From assembly GCA_013399015.1 (NCBI GenBank), contig VWZX01007013.1:1372024-1436023 (forward strand): a stretch of 64,000 bases of DNA, in the 5' to 3' direction. Position numbers and translations under genes: made by a program. The notes under the pieces are model-generated. The model searched no databases. It saw nothing but the letters and a program-made list of their open reading frames with translations, and was not told the origin of the DNA. This DNA is from Galbula dea. Its lineage: Eukaryota > Chordata > Aves > Piciformes > Galbulidae. Below are positions 1-11,326 of the stretch, piece after piece (position 1 is the first letter of the stretch; every line of letters starts with the position of its first letter).

Positions 1-525
1 ACAACAGCGCACATGAAGAGGTGTGTGAACATAGGAAGGATGCAGGAACAACCACAAAACCACAGATGGAATGCCAAGAATAGATCTATTTTTGTTACCT
101 CGTGAAGCAGGGAATCCCCAAAAAGATCACTTGGGCAGAGGCACACAAGTGGGAATACAGGCACTGTGAAGCTCAGTCCTTGCTAGAGGATCGTTGAACA
201 TGCTGATTTGGTCTGTATTTCAGGTATTCACACATGTGTAGTTTACCACTGTGCTTTTATCTTTCCCCCAGTGAGGCAGAAATCTCAACCATGTTCAATA
301 GGGTGCTTCAGAGTCTATCACAGGCCTATGTTATCTGAATACAGATGTTCTACTTGTCAAGCATGCAAGACTAAACAATGATTAGTGTAATATATTTTTT
401 TCTATGCCTCAGCTGCAAGTCACTTTAGTGCATCTACAATCCTTGTCATTCTTCCATTACACTTGCAAGAGTAAATAGACACCTCTCTGGGCAACAGTTG
501 GCTTTCTGGACATTGAGTGTACATT
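1..525. other. AT-rich DNA, no feature seen
   Basis: No open frame, repeat or RNA gene is recognisable here. It is the left flank of the CR1 fragment that begins at about 526. Confidence 0.5.
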
Positions 526-806
526 GTCAGCTCATTTTCAGCTTTTCGTCTACCAGTATCCGCAAATCCTTCTCTGCAGAGCTGCTCTCAATCCCTTCTT
601 CCCCCAGCCTGTATTGATACCAAGGATTTCCCCAATCAAGGTGCAAGAGCTGGAGCTTTGTCTTGTTGAACTTCATGAAATTCACTACACTCGGGATGTG
701 ACCATCTGACCAGTTCCTCATCCATCTAACAGTCCATGCATCAAATCCATCTCTCTCCAATTCAGAAAGATGGATGTTGTGGGGGACTATGTTAAAGGCC
801 TTATAG
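526..806 (-). mobile_element. CR1 LINE ORF2 fragment, inverted 5' part
   Basis: The minus-strand frame reads as two blocks of CR1 reverse transcriptase. The first has DFYKAFN (family: DFSKAFD) followed by VRWMRNWSDG; the second has NFMKFNKTKLQLLHL followed by YRLGEEGIESSSAEKDL and LVDEKLKMS. The part of the RT domain that should lie between them, with the catalytic FADD motif, is missing, so this copy carries an internal deletion as well as truncation. It lies head to head with a CR1 3' end on the plus strand (817-1072), and the two are best read as one insertion whose 5' part was inverted. Assignment to CR1 is from recognised protein motifs and is firm; the subfamily is unknown. It cannot be functional. 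Confidence 0.85.
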
Positions 807-823
807 AAGTCTTAAGAAGACTT
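807..823. repeat. Short palindrome at CR1 inversion junction
   Basis: AAGTCTT, then AAG, then AAGACTT: a perfect 7-bp inverted repeat with a 3-nt loop, exactly where the minus-strand CR1 part meets the plus-strand part. Confidence 0.8.
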
Positions 824-1072
824 AATGCTTAGGAAATGTTTCTTTACCAAGAGAGTAGTCAAACACTTGAACAATTTTCCTAGAGAGATGGTTGGTGTCC
901 CAAGACCGTCAGTGTTGAAGAGGCATTTAGATAATGACCTTAATAACATGCTTTAACTTTTGGTCAGCCTTGAAATAGCCAGGCAGCTGGACTAGATGAT
1001 CATTGTAGGTCCTTTGCAACTGAATTCTGTTCTGTTCTGTTCTGTTCTATTTTATTCTATTCTATTCTATTC
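817..1072 (+). mobile_element. CR1 LINE 3' end with pentanucleotide tail
   Basis: The plus strand carries the end of CR1 ORF2 and the 3' UTR: a decayed frame around FFTKRV, then CTGGACTAGATGATC and GTAGGTCC, ending in a TTCTG/TTCTA pentanucleotide run (1025-1072). A 3' tail of TTCTA units rather than the 8-bp ATTCTRTG unit marks a different CR1 subfamily from the copies at 5.3 and 55 kb. Together with 526-806 it makes a single 5'-inverted insertion. Confidence 0.85.
1025..1072 (+). repeat. (TTCTR)n pentanucleotide tail
   Basis: About nine units, TTCTG first and TTCTA later, with one irregular unit. It is the 3' terminal repeat of the CR1 copy just before it, probably expanded after insertion. 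Confidence 0.85.
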
Positions 1073-2554
1073 CAGAAACAGTAACTGTTTCAGTTACATT
1101 TGGAATAGCCAAATTTATGAAAATAATTCATGTTTTTGTGCCTCAATTTCCTATAAGAACGTAAGAATGCTTTCATTTATCAATTTTGAAATGTATGAAA
1201 ACCATGGACAGGTGTTATAAATCACAAAACCAAGTACTTACCATAAGAGTCTCTCTTTCTACCTCTTACTGTATCTCCTGAAGGCAGAACAACATTATGT
1301 AATACTAGGGGTTTTTGCTGGTATTGATTTTCTCATTTTTCATTTGCTCTTCCTACTTTCTGATACCTCTTCCTAGCATAGCTATACTTTCTCTGACTAC
1401 TACTTTAACACTAAACGTAGTTGGCAGAAAATAAAGATTTAATATATTTTTCCTTTTACCTTTTTTAGTTTCATAACTAATACCAACCAACCAACCACAG
1501 AACAAAAAAGAACAAAAACCCCCGACCATTAAAACCTGAAAGGTACAATTCTGCTAGGCACATTTCATAACATAATAGCCACATTTTCATGTTTCTGCTT
1601 CTCTGTCACAGTTATTGGTTTTGTTTTGATCACACAGAGTTACCTGTTTTAGCATGACTTAAAGTCTCTGTTAAAGACTAAAATAACCATATAAATCAGT
1701 TTTCCTAACTTCAGTGTACTCTAACTGAGCCCATTGACTAGCTTTTTAAATTCTGAGCATTTCCTAGCTATAGCATTAGTTTCTATTGTGGTGAATAATA
1801 CTTCTTGTTAAGCATACAAGAGTTATAATTAATAATTTCTGTACCCTTTCTTAAACTTCGACAGTAACTCTCTGTGTGATCCTGGGAAAAGTGATTAAAG
1901 TTCCTGTTTCAGTAACTCACAAGATTGCAATAAAGATTCTAACAAAATCCTACTTGAAAGTACAAAAATTTATGACCCCTGCTTATGCATACCTGTAGAA
2001 AGCAAATTTAGATATCATAATCTGAAGCTGAACATTGTCCTAAATATATAAATTTAAATATAATTAATTGCTTTCTATATTTCAGATTATATGTCGTAAC
2101 CCTTTTCAGGATACAAAATGTTCTCATCCCAAATTACATGGTGACCTTGTCAAACCACTTTTCAGTATAATTTCTGGGGCAAATTTAATGACAGTCTTTG
2201 ATCAGTTGTTTTTCATATAGATTTCATTAGAGTATTCTTTTTGCCTCATTATCCATAATAAGACAGTGTCTTAGTTACTTGCCTGTAGCCCAGTGATAAA
2301 CATCACAATAAAAATATATCTGCAAAGATTGTAATGGTTTATTAAAAGCTCTACAATGTGAATTACATGCATTCTGATAAGTGCCCAATTATTTACATAG
2401 TATCTTTAAAGCCTTACTTTATCAGTAAGTAATATGAAGTTTAAAGAATGCTGAAGGATCTTATCCAGCACATATATGTGATTCTGTGATAATATATACT
2501 ATTTTCAGTCATTTTAGTCACTTAATTAATACAACCCCTCATTGTTAGGCAAGG
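1073..2554. other. AT-rich DNA, no gene seen
   Basis: Only a short (CCAA)n run at 1483-1497 stands out. The open frame at 996-1220 begins inside the CR1 tail and has no recognisable content. Confidence 0.45.
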
Positions 2555-2850
2555 AATAGTGATCCAAGAGTGACAGCGAGGCAGGAAGGGCAAAGCCCTC
2601 ATGGTCTGACCTGCAGCACCCAAGCAACAAGAGCAGAGCAGGGCTGATGGTGGTAACCAGGGTCAGCCAAGAGTCTCATCAGCACTAGACATGGTGATGG
2701 TGATGAAGTAAGTCAGGCCTAGCAAGGTGAAAGGGCTAGTAGAGCATATCTGCAGCACAGGACAGACAAGACAAGGAGCCAGGGCAAGGGCCTGAGCTGA
2801 AAGAGTTGGTAGGGGAAAACCTTAGGTGTGGTTCCTCATGGCTTTTTTTC
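2555..2850. other. GC-richer unclassified segment
   Basis: Base composition is clearly richer in G and C than the flanks, purine-rich on the plus strand, with many CAGG, AGCAG and GGTGATG words and no open frame of interest. The sharp change in composition suggests an old transposable element, perhaps an LTR, but I see no terminal signals and cannot name it. Confidence 0.25.
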
Positions 2851-4944
2851 CCAGCAGTGTGGTTCAGCTGCATCATATCAGAGCTGACTTTGAACAGGTA
2901 TGCAAAGTCTTGAAAAAGGGAAACATTTACAGAATAGCATTACAGATAAAGATTGTTACAGCCTTGTCAGGGCAATCACTGCTTGTTGGTGCATTCAGGA
3001 GTCTAGTGTCTTTGCCATATACATTTTCACAGCAGAGTAGAGGACTCTAAAAGAAAATATCATGATTTCAAATCTGATTTCCTTTTGATGAATAAACATT
3101 TTAAATATTCATAAATATATACAAGTTTAATGTAATCTAAGTAAGATCTGAAGGTTTTTTGTTCCAATATTGACATAAAAATTATAATTGAAGAAATTAT
3201 CATATCTGAACAATCAGTTTAACTCTTAAATTTCATCATTTTTGCCCCTGATTACATTAATAGCATAAACAGATGACATTTTCCTCTAAGGCCACATGGA
3301 TGGCTCAAACTAAGGTCACATCAGCTACAGGAGGAAGTTGAAGCACTACAGATATCCTGATTTTTTGCTTATACTGGTCAGAAAACTGGCCAGGATGTGC
3401 CGCAATTTCTCCATGTCTTGTATACTAAGTAACCTTTGTGCTGAAATAAAGATCTAGTTAGGAAGAAAAAGAGATGAAGGGAGGTTGGACACATGAACAG
3501 TTTAGGAATAGTTTACATTTTTTGCATAGTTTACATTAAAGAGTTTATATGCACATAAAAGTGAAGGTCTTGTATCTCTGATTAATAAATGCATTGTCTA
3601 GGTTTATATCCAGTAGAGATTGATGGGTTTGATTGTAGTTATTTGCCATCTGGATTTGTTTCTCTCTCCCCTCTCGATTTCTTCCTGTTTCTTTACTGCC
3701 CTTTGTTTCCTTCCTACATTCCAGATGTTCCTTCATTTTCAGGGCTTTCTTTATTCTCCTCCTATGTTTGAAACACTTCTTTTGAAGATGGTGACCAATT
3801 TGTCTGCCTCACTTGTTTCAAAGATGTTCTTCAAAACTCCTGATAAACTAGATAAAGACGGAACACTACATAACGTGGACATAAAATATACCAAATACAA
3901 ATACAGAAAAATTATGCATTATTATATTTTCCACAGAAAAAACAGATTACTATCTTTACATGGTCTCTTCCTTATGCAAAAACACTGTGCCTTACTCTAA
4001 CATTGAATATCCTTCTGGTTTTTACTGGAGAAATATCTCTAAAAATCACAAATTTTGCCTTCAAAGTACAGATAAACCTCCTGTGGAGGAGGAATTGCAG
4101 TAGTTACTGTGAAGTACATAGCACATGTTACTGTAATAATAGCAGTAATTCTTCAATGAGTATTTAGTTTTTACTCTTTGTATGGAAAAAATAATAAATT
4201 ATATCTTAATTGTATAACACATACCTAGAAATTCATATAACATACTTCTATAATGCTTAGCCTTGAAATGGTTTAAAACACAATATTCCCAGACTAAACT
4301 ACTGTTGAACACAGGTAAATATAAATATTTATGTTTAATTCACAATTTCTGGAAATGATATCTCAATATTTTCACAACAGTTTCCATATATTACTGTGTC
4401 AGGTCCAGAAAAACTGTGTCAGAGAAGATAATACTCCAGACAATCTAGTTAAAATGGCAAAATTAAATAAGTTATTCCTTCAGGATAATGGAACATATAT
4501 GGAGATAATTACTACTCAAAGTTGCCAGTAAAATGTTAATCTGACTTCTCTACTGTGGAGCTTAAGCTCCTATTAAGATACGATTAAAGTTTTTCTTGTA
4601 ACAGAGATCCTAGATATTTAAAGAAGGATATGGCAGATTATAGAAGCCCTTTACAGTGAAAACCAGTCCAAGTGATGTCACATGGGAACTCTCTAATATG
4701 AAGTGCTCCACTTCTCTCCTTCATAATGTGAATATTCTATTACTTTTTAGAAGAATCTCTGGTTTTTTCCAGGATTGTAGTTCCATCTTCACTGAAGAAA
4801 ATTTTATTTATCTCTGTTCTAATATGGATGTAAGATAACCGAAATCATGCTCCTTTCTGGAAACATTTATATTCAGGTCTACACACCTAGCCATGACAGT
4901 AACACACAAAAAAATAAGAGAAAAGTAATTTGAGTGTTGAGTTG
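2851..4944. other. AT-rich DNA, no gene seen
   Basis: It includes a 126-codon open frame at 3620-4000 on the plus strand. The product is hydrophobic at first, then charged, with no recognisable domain and no splice or promoter context, so it is treated as chance. Confidence 0.4.
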
Positions 4945-5045
4945 TTGGTAGGTAGGTGGTGTAATTTGGGTTGGTTTTGGTTTGATTTGATTTGGTTTGG
5001 TTTGGTGGGGTTTTTTTGTTTGTTCTGGTTTAGTTTTGCTTGGTT
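4945..5045 (+). repeat. GGTTT-rich simple repeat
   Basis: An imperfect run of GGTTT, GATTT and GGTAG units ending in a T-rich stretch. Several similar AACC/GGTT runs recur in the window. Confidence 0.7.
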
Positions 5046-5341
5046 TAAGTAAAATATGCCAAAAAAGTTCCATTACAATACAATAGTAATTAATCATGTG
5101 AACTACAACAGTTTATTTTTAACCCAAATAAACTAACCCCCCAGCAGTAGACTATAAGTACCAATTAGTTTTCATATCATAAAATCATGATATCACAATA
5201 TTGCCATGATATTCATTGTTTTCTGCTCATGTGCTGTTATATTCTTAATCCTGCTTCAATATTACATAAGGCCAAAATATCCACTGATATGGAAAGAAGC
5301 AATGTCAGATGTTCACATATGTTTTGTGTGGCTAAAATGTA

Positions 5342-5598
5342 AAAATGGGTGTAAGCTAGAGGAGGGTAGATTTAGGTTGGATATTAGGAAGAAGTTCTTC
5401 ACTATGAGGGTGGTTAGGCAGTGGAACAGGTTGCCCAGAGAGGTTGTGGAAGCCTCATCCCTGCAATCTTTTAAGACAAGGCTTGATGGAGCCCTGGGTA
5501 ACCTGATCTAGTGGATGGTGTCCCTGCCAGACAGGGGGTTGGAACTAGATGATCTTTGAGGTCCCTTCCAACTCTAACAGTCCTATGATCCTATGACA
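5342..5598 (+). mobile_element. CR1 LINE 3' end, 5'-truncated
   Basis: An open frame ends in the C-terminus of CR1 ORF2: EEGRFRLDIRKKFFTMRVV, then RQWNRLPREVVEASSLQSF, stopping at the TAG at 5509-5511. A 3' UTR follows with CTAGATGATCTTTGAGGTC and CCTTCCAACTC, ending in two copies of the 8-bp unit CCTATGAT. The frame is intact over the last 55 or so codons, so this is one of the better-preserved copies. It has lost everything upstream of the ORF2 C-terminus, the usual 5' truncation of CR1, and encodes no catalytic domain. Confidence 0.93.
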
Positions 5599-8500
5599 GT
5601 GCAGTTTCCCTATTTCCACTTCATCAATTAGATAGTTTTACAGAGTAAGGGTAGGTAGAATATTCAAAAAACTATTTCATTTTTTTCCTATTAGTGTCAA
5701 AAATAGATGCCTAAAACATGCTAATTTTAAAAAGATATCAGAAATTTATCAGAGGATTGCTAAATTAGAGGTTATAAGCTGTTGAAATAAACCCATATAT
5801 TTTTGCATGTATATTTAACCATTCAATTTTAAGCAAAAACTTGATGTAATTAATTTTTTGTATTCTTCTACATAGCCAATGGAGTTAAATTAGCAACTGT
5901 TAAGATTTAATGCAGAGCTCAGATAAAAAGAACTGCCTTTTGAAAGTCTTTCTCTTATTGTCCATTGGCATTATCCTAAATCTCTTATAACAGCTTTTTG
6001 GACACAGATACATTGGTGAGAGCAGTTTGGAGAAAAGATAGCAAATATGTATTAAAATAAAAATGTATCAAAAATAGTTTTGATACTTTTAAGGTTACTA
6101 TGAAACACAGCTGTGTCAGATTGACAGATAACAACACAGATGGTCAGAAGATGAAGTAGTAAGTATTCTTTGGCTAAATATTTTTGTGTTTATTTATATA
6201 CTTTGATGAAGATAGGCAGTAGTACTACCAGTACACTAAATTTAGAAGACTTAAGACATTAAAAATGTTTTAGTCTACAATGAAAATAGACATATCTTAA
6301 GAATGAAACTCCAAATTACTGAGTTATGCTGTAGACATACTCAGCTGTTCTTGTCCAAAACTTATTACACACTCTTATATTAAATATTTGTAGCTGTTGA
6401 ATATATCATCTGTATGTTGACTATGAAGAGGGTCATAACACATAATAACTTACTCAAGCTTTTCTGTCAAAAATCCAAAGATATCAAAGGTTATAAGATA
6501 AATGAAAGGGTGATAAATACCAGAACATAAAATACTGCTTTTTTTCTGACCTGTGTCTCAAGATCTATCTGAGAAGCACATGTGAGGCACAGATTGAATT
6601 ATAAGGAAATGTAGTTCTGTTAACAACAGAAGCTTCAAGAAATACATACTCTGGGACATACTGTACAAAATAAATTGTCTCCTTTGGAGTTTTAGGAATA
6701 GAAAGTGCACTAAAACCTCTATAATCAAAACTAAAAATGCCATGATGGAGATACACTATTTTAAAAAACTTTATAACACTATTTTTTTTGTTGCCTTATG
6801 ATATATTGAATTGTTCTTAAACCACTTCTTTTTAATTAGTTAGATTTGTTGAGGTCATTTTCTAAATTACAGGATCTAGGAATAAATTCTGTTCTTGTTT
6901 CACTGTTTATCTTCATGATAATGGGCAGACATTAATAAGAAAGACTGTTACTAGTATTCAGTAATGTCTGCTTTCATTTTTATTCCTTGCAGGAATCAAA
7001 TATTTAGACTGTTCAAGTCCTCTTATGTTTTCTATTTGCTCTGGGGACCAGAAAAGGAGGTTGTCATTTCCTTTCTGGTTAGTGTTCACTATTATCTGCC
7101 ATTAAGGTCCTTCTGTTACAATATTTGCAAGTAGAAATTAAATCTGTCAGAGGCTATTTTTTTTTGTTTATTTCCTTGCAGCTTGGTATCTTATAAAACC
7201 TTTGTAAAGATTCCTGTGTTTTGCATCTGCTCACATGACCTGCAAAAGTCAATAAAATTCTCTATAGGAAATTAAATTACAAATAATTCCATTCAAATAC
7301 CTACTGCATTTGGAAGGAAGTTTGAGCAAACCTGACTGCCTACTTGCTCAGGGAAATCATAAGTTTGGTGAGAAAAAAATCCACAAACTAGCTTCAATAA
7401 ATATGTCAATTTGACCTGGTCACTCAACATCTCTTTGTAGTCAATGAGAAGAAGGAATCTCCACAGAGCCAACCCTCATTTAAGAAATATGAGTCTATTG
7501 TCCCTAATGTCTTAGATCCAATTTTGTCTTATTCATGTTGTTAAATGATTTTTACACATATAAGCTGTGACATGAAACTGGGATTCCATCATCAGAATGT
7601 GTAATTTGAGAACTGGAATTCAAGATAAAATCTGCCTTTTATTTCATATGGGATTTCTTCAGCATAAATTGGATGGGAAGCAGCTTGACCATAAAGCATA
7701 TATGTCCAGGATGACTAGGTGCAGTTGGTTGAAACCTAGATGTTTCAAATTACTTTTCCTTCTAAAATCAGAAACTTAATGATGTGCTACACAGCTGCCA
7801 AAGTTCAAAAGCTTTCTTTAACAAGACATGTCTTCAGCAAGCAGAAGCATAGTGTATCAGATCAGTATTAGGAAACAGATTTGAGGCCCTAAAATAAGGA
7901 CACTTAGTTTATATTTTGACATGAGCACCCGTGCTAGCTTTTCCCACCTATTTAATAGAATATGCAAGCTAGTCACTAATGCAGGTGTCTATATTATAAC
8001 AAGATAGCACATCTGACATTCTTTACAAATGAGAATGATCTTGGAAGTGCTCTTGTGAGCAGGTGTAAACATAAATACTACATTTAAAGCCTTTATATAT
8101 TTTTTTTTTCTTTAAAGGATGTTGTTATGCCATAAATCACATTCTTTGTACTATCATGTATTTGATCATATTTAGCTGAACACATATGAACACGGGAAAG
8201 ACATAAACAAAATGTAAAATTTGTGTGAGTGAAAACTTAAAAATGCTGCACTTCAGTGTTTCATTAGTGTAAACTAAGGAGATGTTTATTTCTTCTTGCT
8301 CAGGTATTGTAGTTTTAGTTGGATGTTAGCTAATTGGAAGTTTTTACCTTACAGTAGAAAATAATTTTCTTAATATGAAACATGTGTACTATGACCTTAT
8401 TTGCCATAGAAAAAATGATCCTGGTTTCCAATCCTAAACTGAAGATTCTTTTAAAAGCATAAGAAATTTTCCTTATCACCTTTTTCTTATACATATTTGT

Positions 8501-10031
8501 TTTAATTATGATTATTTCTTGAAGTAGAAAGCTACCTTCATGTCCCTTTCATCAGCCCTTCTAAGATTTCCAGATTGACTATGAACCCTAGGAAATGCAA
8601 GAATTTGTAATATGTAATGATTTTAGCAAAAGAAGACCCTGTCATAATACTCTGGAAGTAAAAGCATGCATAAGTTCTGATTTCTCTTACCCCAAATTAA
8701 CTTAATATTGAAGAAATAAAGATTAATCCTGTTTGGACTGTCGCACTCATATTGGAATCACTTTCTTTATCTTAATAATTATATATAAAATTATATACTA
8801 GATTTTTGTTGATTTGGGGATATTTTCATGATTATGAACATATTAATATTTTTTATATTTTAAAACATAACATATCCATTTTTTTACTGTATTATGGTAA
8901 TATGTCTGTTCCACCCAATTAATTTTACCCAATAATGAATAAGATGCAGAGAAAATCTATCATCAGTGATGTTCTCAGTCTTTAGTTATAAGCTTATGGA
9001 TGTTAGTGGAGCTGTAAATAATGAGGAAGTGTTTTCCAGATCAACAGAATATTTTGAGAAGGTATCAATGAGTGAACAATAACATGATGTCTATTTCAAA
9101 AAGATACAAATATTTAAAGAAAAGTCTCTCTGAATGTCTTCCAACATGGCTGTTAAAGAAACAAATTGTTTACATGGCAGCCACAGGTACAAAACATAAT
9201 GATTGTGGAACCTGACATTTTTTAAGATTCTGTGTTTCAGGCTCCTTATCAGAAAACTGAAGCAAAAGGTTTATTTTCCACAGTATTATTCCAGGAAGTT
9301 TTTCTGGAAGAGAAGTTAATTTCTAGCCCTTGTAATTCAAAAGGAAACCTTCCAAGTCCTTTGACTTTGATAAATAGAAACCATGCTGTTTGAAACAGCT
9401 AAAAACCTTAAACCAGTATTGATTAAAAGAGAGTACTTTAAGAGAGAGTTAGCTTCATTATTTTTTTAAGATTTATTTTAAATCACAGATAGGTAGAATT
9501 TGTTTCCCAGTTTAACACATGGGAAAGCCATGCAAATAGTGCTAGGGATATTTTATCTTTTTNCTTTGGCCTTTGGTCTTCTTAAATTCACAGCTGAAAA
9601 GCATCTCCCTGATGCCTTTTGCTAAGAGCTGGATTCACTGTATCTGTGTGTAGTTGTGTTTGTTTTTCTTGAAGGAGACCAAACACATTCAGATTCCCCG
9701 TTCCTTATTTAGTTATCTTTACTGTTACTGGCTAATTTTTTGAATACCTATAGCAAACCACCTAACCAACCTTTTCTTCCTACAGAACTGAAAAAAATCT
9801 GAAGTATTCTCTCAACTCTGTTTATTTTTTAAACTGTGTCTACACTGCTAAACACATCCATGCCAAAGTGCTATTTCTAAGTGTACGGAGGAGGGAGATG
9901 AAGCTCTGTGCTCCTCTGTAATATCTGCTGACTGATACTCAGAACAATTTTCCTGGGCTTCTTTTTGTACTGTTAACTGTGATACTATGAGTCAAGGAAC
10001 TCTTCATAAAAATGTATTTCATTGCATATAT
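5599..10031. other. AT-rich DNA, no gene or repeat seen
   Basis: Long runs of A and T, no open frame above 80 codons with any domain, and one N at 9563. A pyrimidine tract ending in CAG near 7150-7182 resembles a splice acceptor but has no exon-like frame after it. Confidence 0.45.
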
Positions 10032-10500
10032 GTATTGAGTTTGCATGGCATGGTTTTGGTAGTGGAGGGCTACAGTAGTGGCTTCTGTGCAAAGATGTAA
10101 GCAGCTTTCTCTCTGTCCAACAGAGCCAATGCCAACCAGCTCCAAGTTGGACCTGCCACTGGCCAAGGCTGAGCCCATCAGCACCTCAGTGAGAACATGT
10201 TTAAGAAGACACAAAGGAACCTGCACAAGAGCAACTTTAGCCAGAGAGAGGAGTAAGAATATGTGAGAGAAACAACTCTGTCATCATAAATGTCAGTGAA
10301 GGAGGGGGAGGGCGTGCTTTAGGCGCTGGAGTAGAGGTTTCTCTGAAGACCATGGTGAGGCAGCTGTTCTCTTGTGGCCCACAGAGGTTAAAAATGAAGC
10401 AGATATCCATCTGCAGCCCATGGAGGGCCTATGCTGGAGCAAGCATCTGCCCAGAAGAGGTTATGACGTCACTGCTGGGTTACAGGCAAGACCTGGATAT
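10032..10500 (+). mobile_element. LTR-like avian repeat, copy 1
   Basis: This segment matches, in reverse complement, those at 10945-11326 and 26165-26568. Shared landmarks in this orientation are GGTTTTGGTAG, then GTGGCTTCTGTG, GCCAAGGCTGAGCCCATCAG, TTTAAGAAG, GAGAGAGGAGTRAGAA, GGAGGGGGAGG and CTGCAGCCCATGGAGG. I recall this block from many avian genomes as part of an LTR-type endogenous retroviral repeat, but the family name is uncertain. No coding part is present. The three copies differ at many positions, so it is old. Confidence 0.6.
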
Positions 10501-10564
10501 CTGCTTGTCTCAGAACACCAGGACTCTTACTGAAACTGTCTGGCAAAATCAACATTTGCCTCTT

Positions 10565-10900
10565 TCAGGCCCCCAGTAAAGACTTTCACTAAGACTGCTT
10601 TGAGAAGTTAAAATAATATATAGGTTTAATTTATTGAAGCAACAGAAACAACAGATTTGGGATTACTGGGGATAAATGCGCTAACCACAAGTAATTGAGC
10701 CCAAGTTATTGATTCCTAGATAATATCTGACAAATCTAGAGACACAAGTATTGCTAGCAAAAGCTAGGCAGTATATTAAAGGCACAATTCTTACCAAGAA
10801 AGAGTCCCTGTGCCTGTCTTGGGTGGAAGAAGAGTAGCACAGCCCACCATTCCTCTCTGTCTCTACTATATCTCGTCTTAGCCCCCCTTTATTCCCCACA
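10565..10900 (-). mobile_element. Possible LTR fragment, unclassified
   Basis: On the minus strand this stretch has two AATAAA-type signals (in CTTCAATAAATTAAACC near 10620-10640 and in GGGGAATAAAGG near 10890) and the mixed composition of an LTR. It sits between two oppositely oriented copies of another LTR-like repeat. Terminal TG/CA ends could not be fixed, so this is inference only. Confidence 0.3.
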
Positions 10901-10944
10901 GAGAGATGTTGTTCTCATGGTATTTTTTATCCTAACTCTCGCTC

Positions 10945-11326
10945 CTCTCTGCACAGGCTGCAGGTGGAAATCTGCTCCACATTTAACCTCCATGGGCTGC
11001 AGAGGAATCTCTGCTCTGGCACCTGGAGCACCTCCTCTCCCTCCTTCTTCATCACCATTGATGTTTGCAGACTTGTTTCTCTCACGTATTTTCACTCCTT
11101 TTTCAACTGCTGTTGTTGCACAGCAGTTTTCTCCCTTCTTAAACATGTTCTCACAGAGGTGCTACCACTGTCACTGATTAGCTCAGCCTTGGACAGTGGT
11201 GAGTCTGTCTCAGAGACAGCTGGCATTGGCTCTGTTGGACAAAGGGGAAACTTCCAACAGCTTCTCACAGAAGCCACCTCTGTACCCCTCCTGCTACCAA
11301 AACCTTGCCACACAAACCCAATGCAA
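10945..11326 (-). mobile_element. LTR-like avian repeat, copy 2
   Basis: The plus strand reads GGGCTGCAGAGGAATCTCTG, then CTGGCACCTGGAGCACCTCC, TTGCACAGCAGTTTTCTCCC, GGCATTGGCTCTGTTGGACA and CAAAACCTTGCCACACAAAC. This is the reverse complement of copy 1 with many substitutions. The longest open frame of the window (10964-11368, 134 codons) falls here and is a by-product of the repeat: similar frames occur in copies 1 and 3. It faces copy 1 across about 450 bp. Confidence 0.6.

Noticed and set aside
3620..4000. 126-codon plus-strand open frame
   Set aside because: No recognisable domain, promoter or splice context; length is within chance for 64 kb scanned in six frames.
4945..5045. Telomere-like interstitial repeat
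   Set aside because: Units are GGTTT/GATTT, not TTAGGG.
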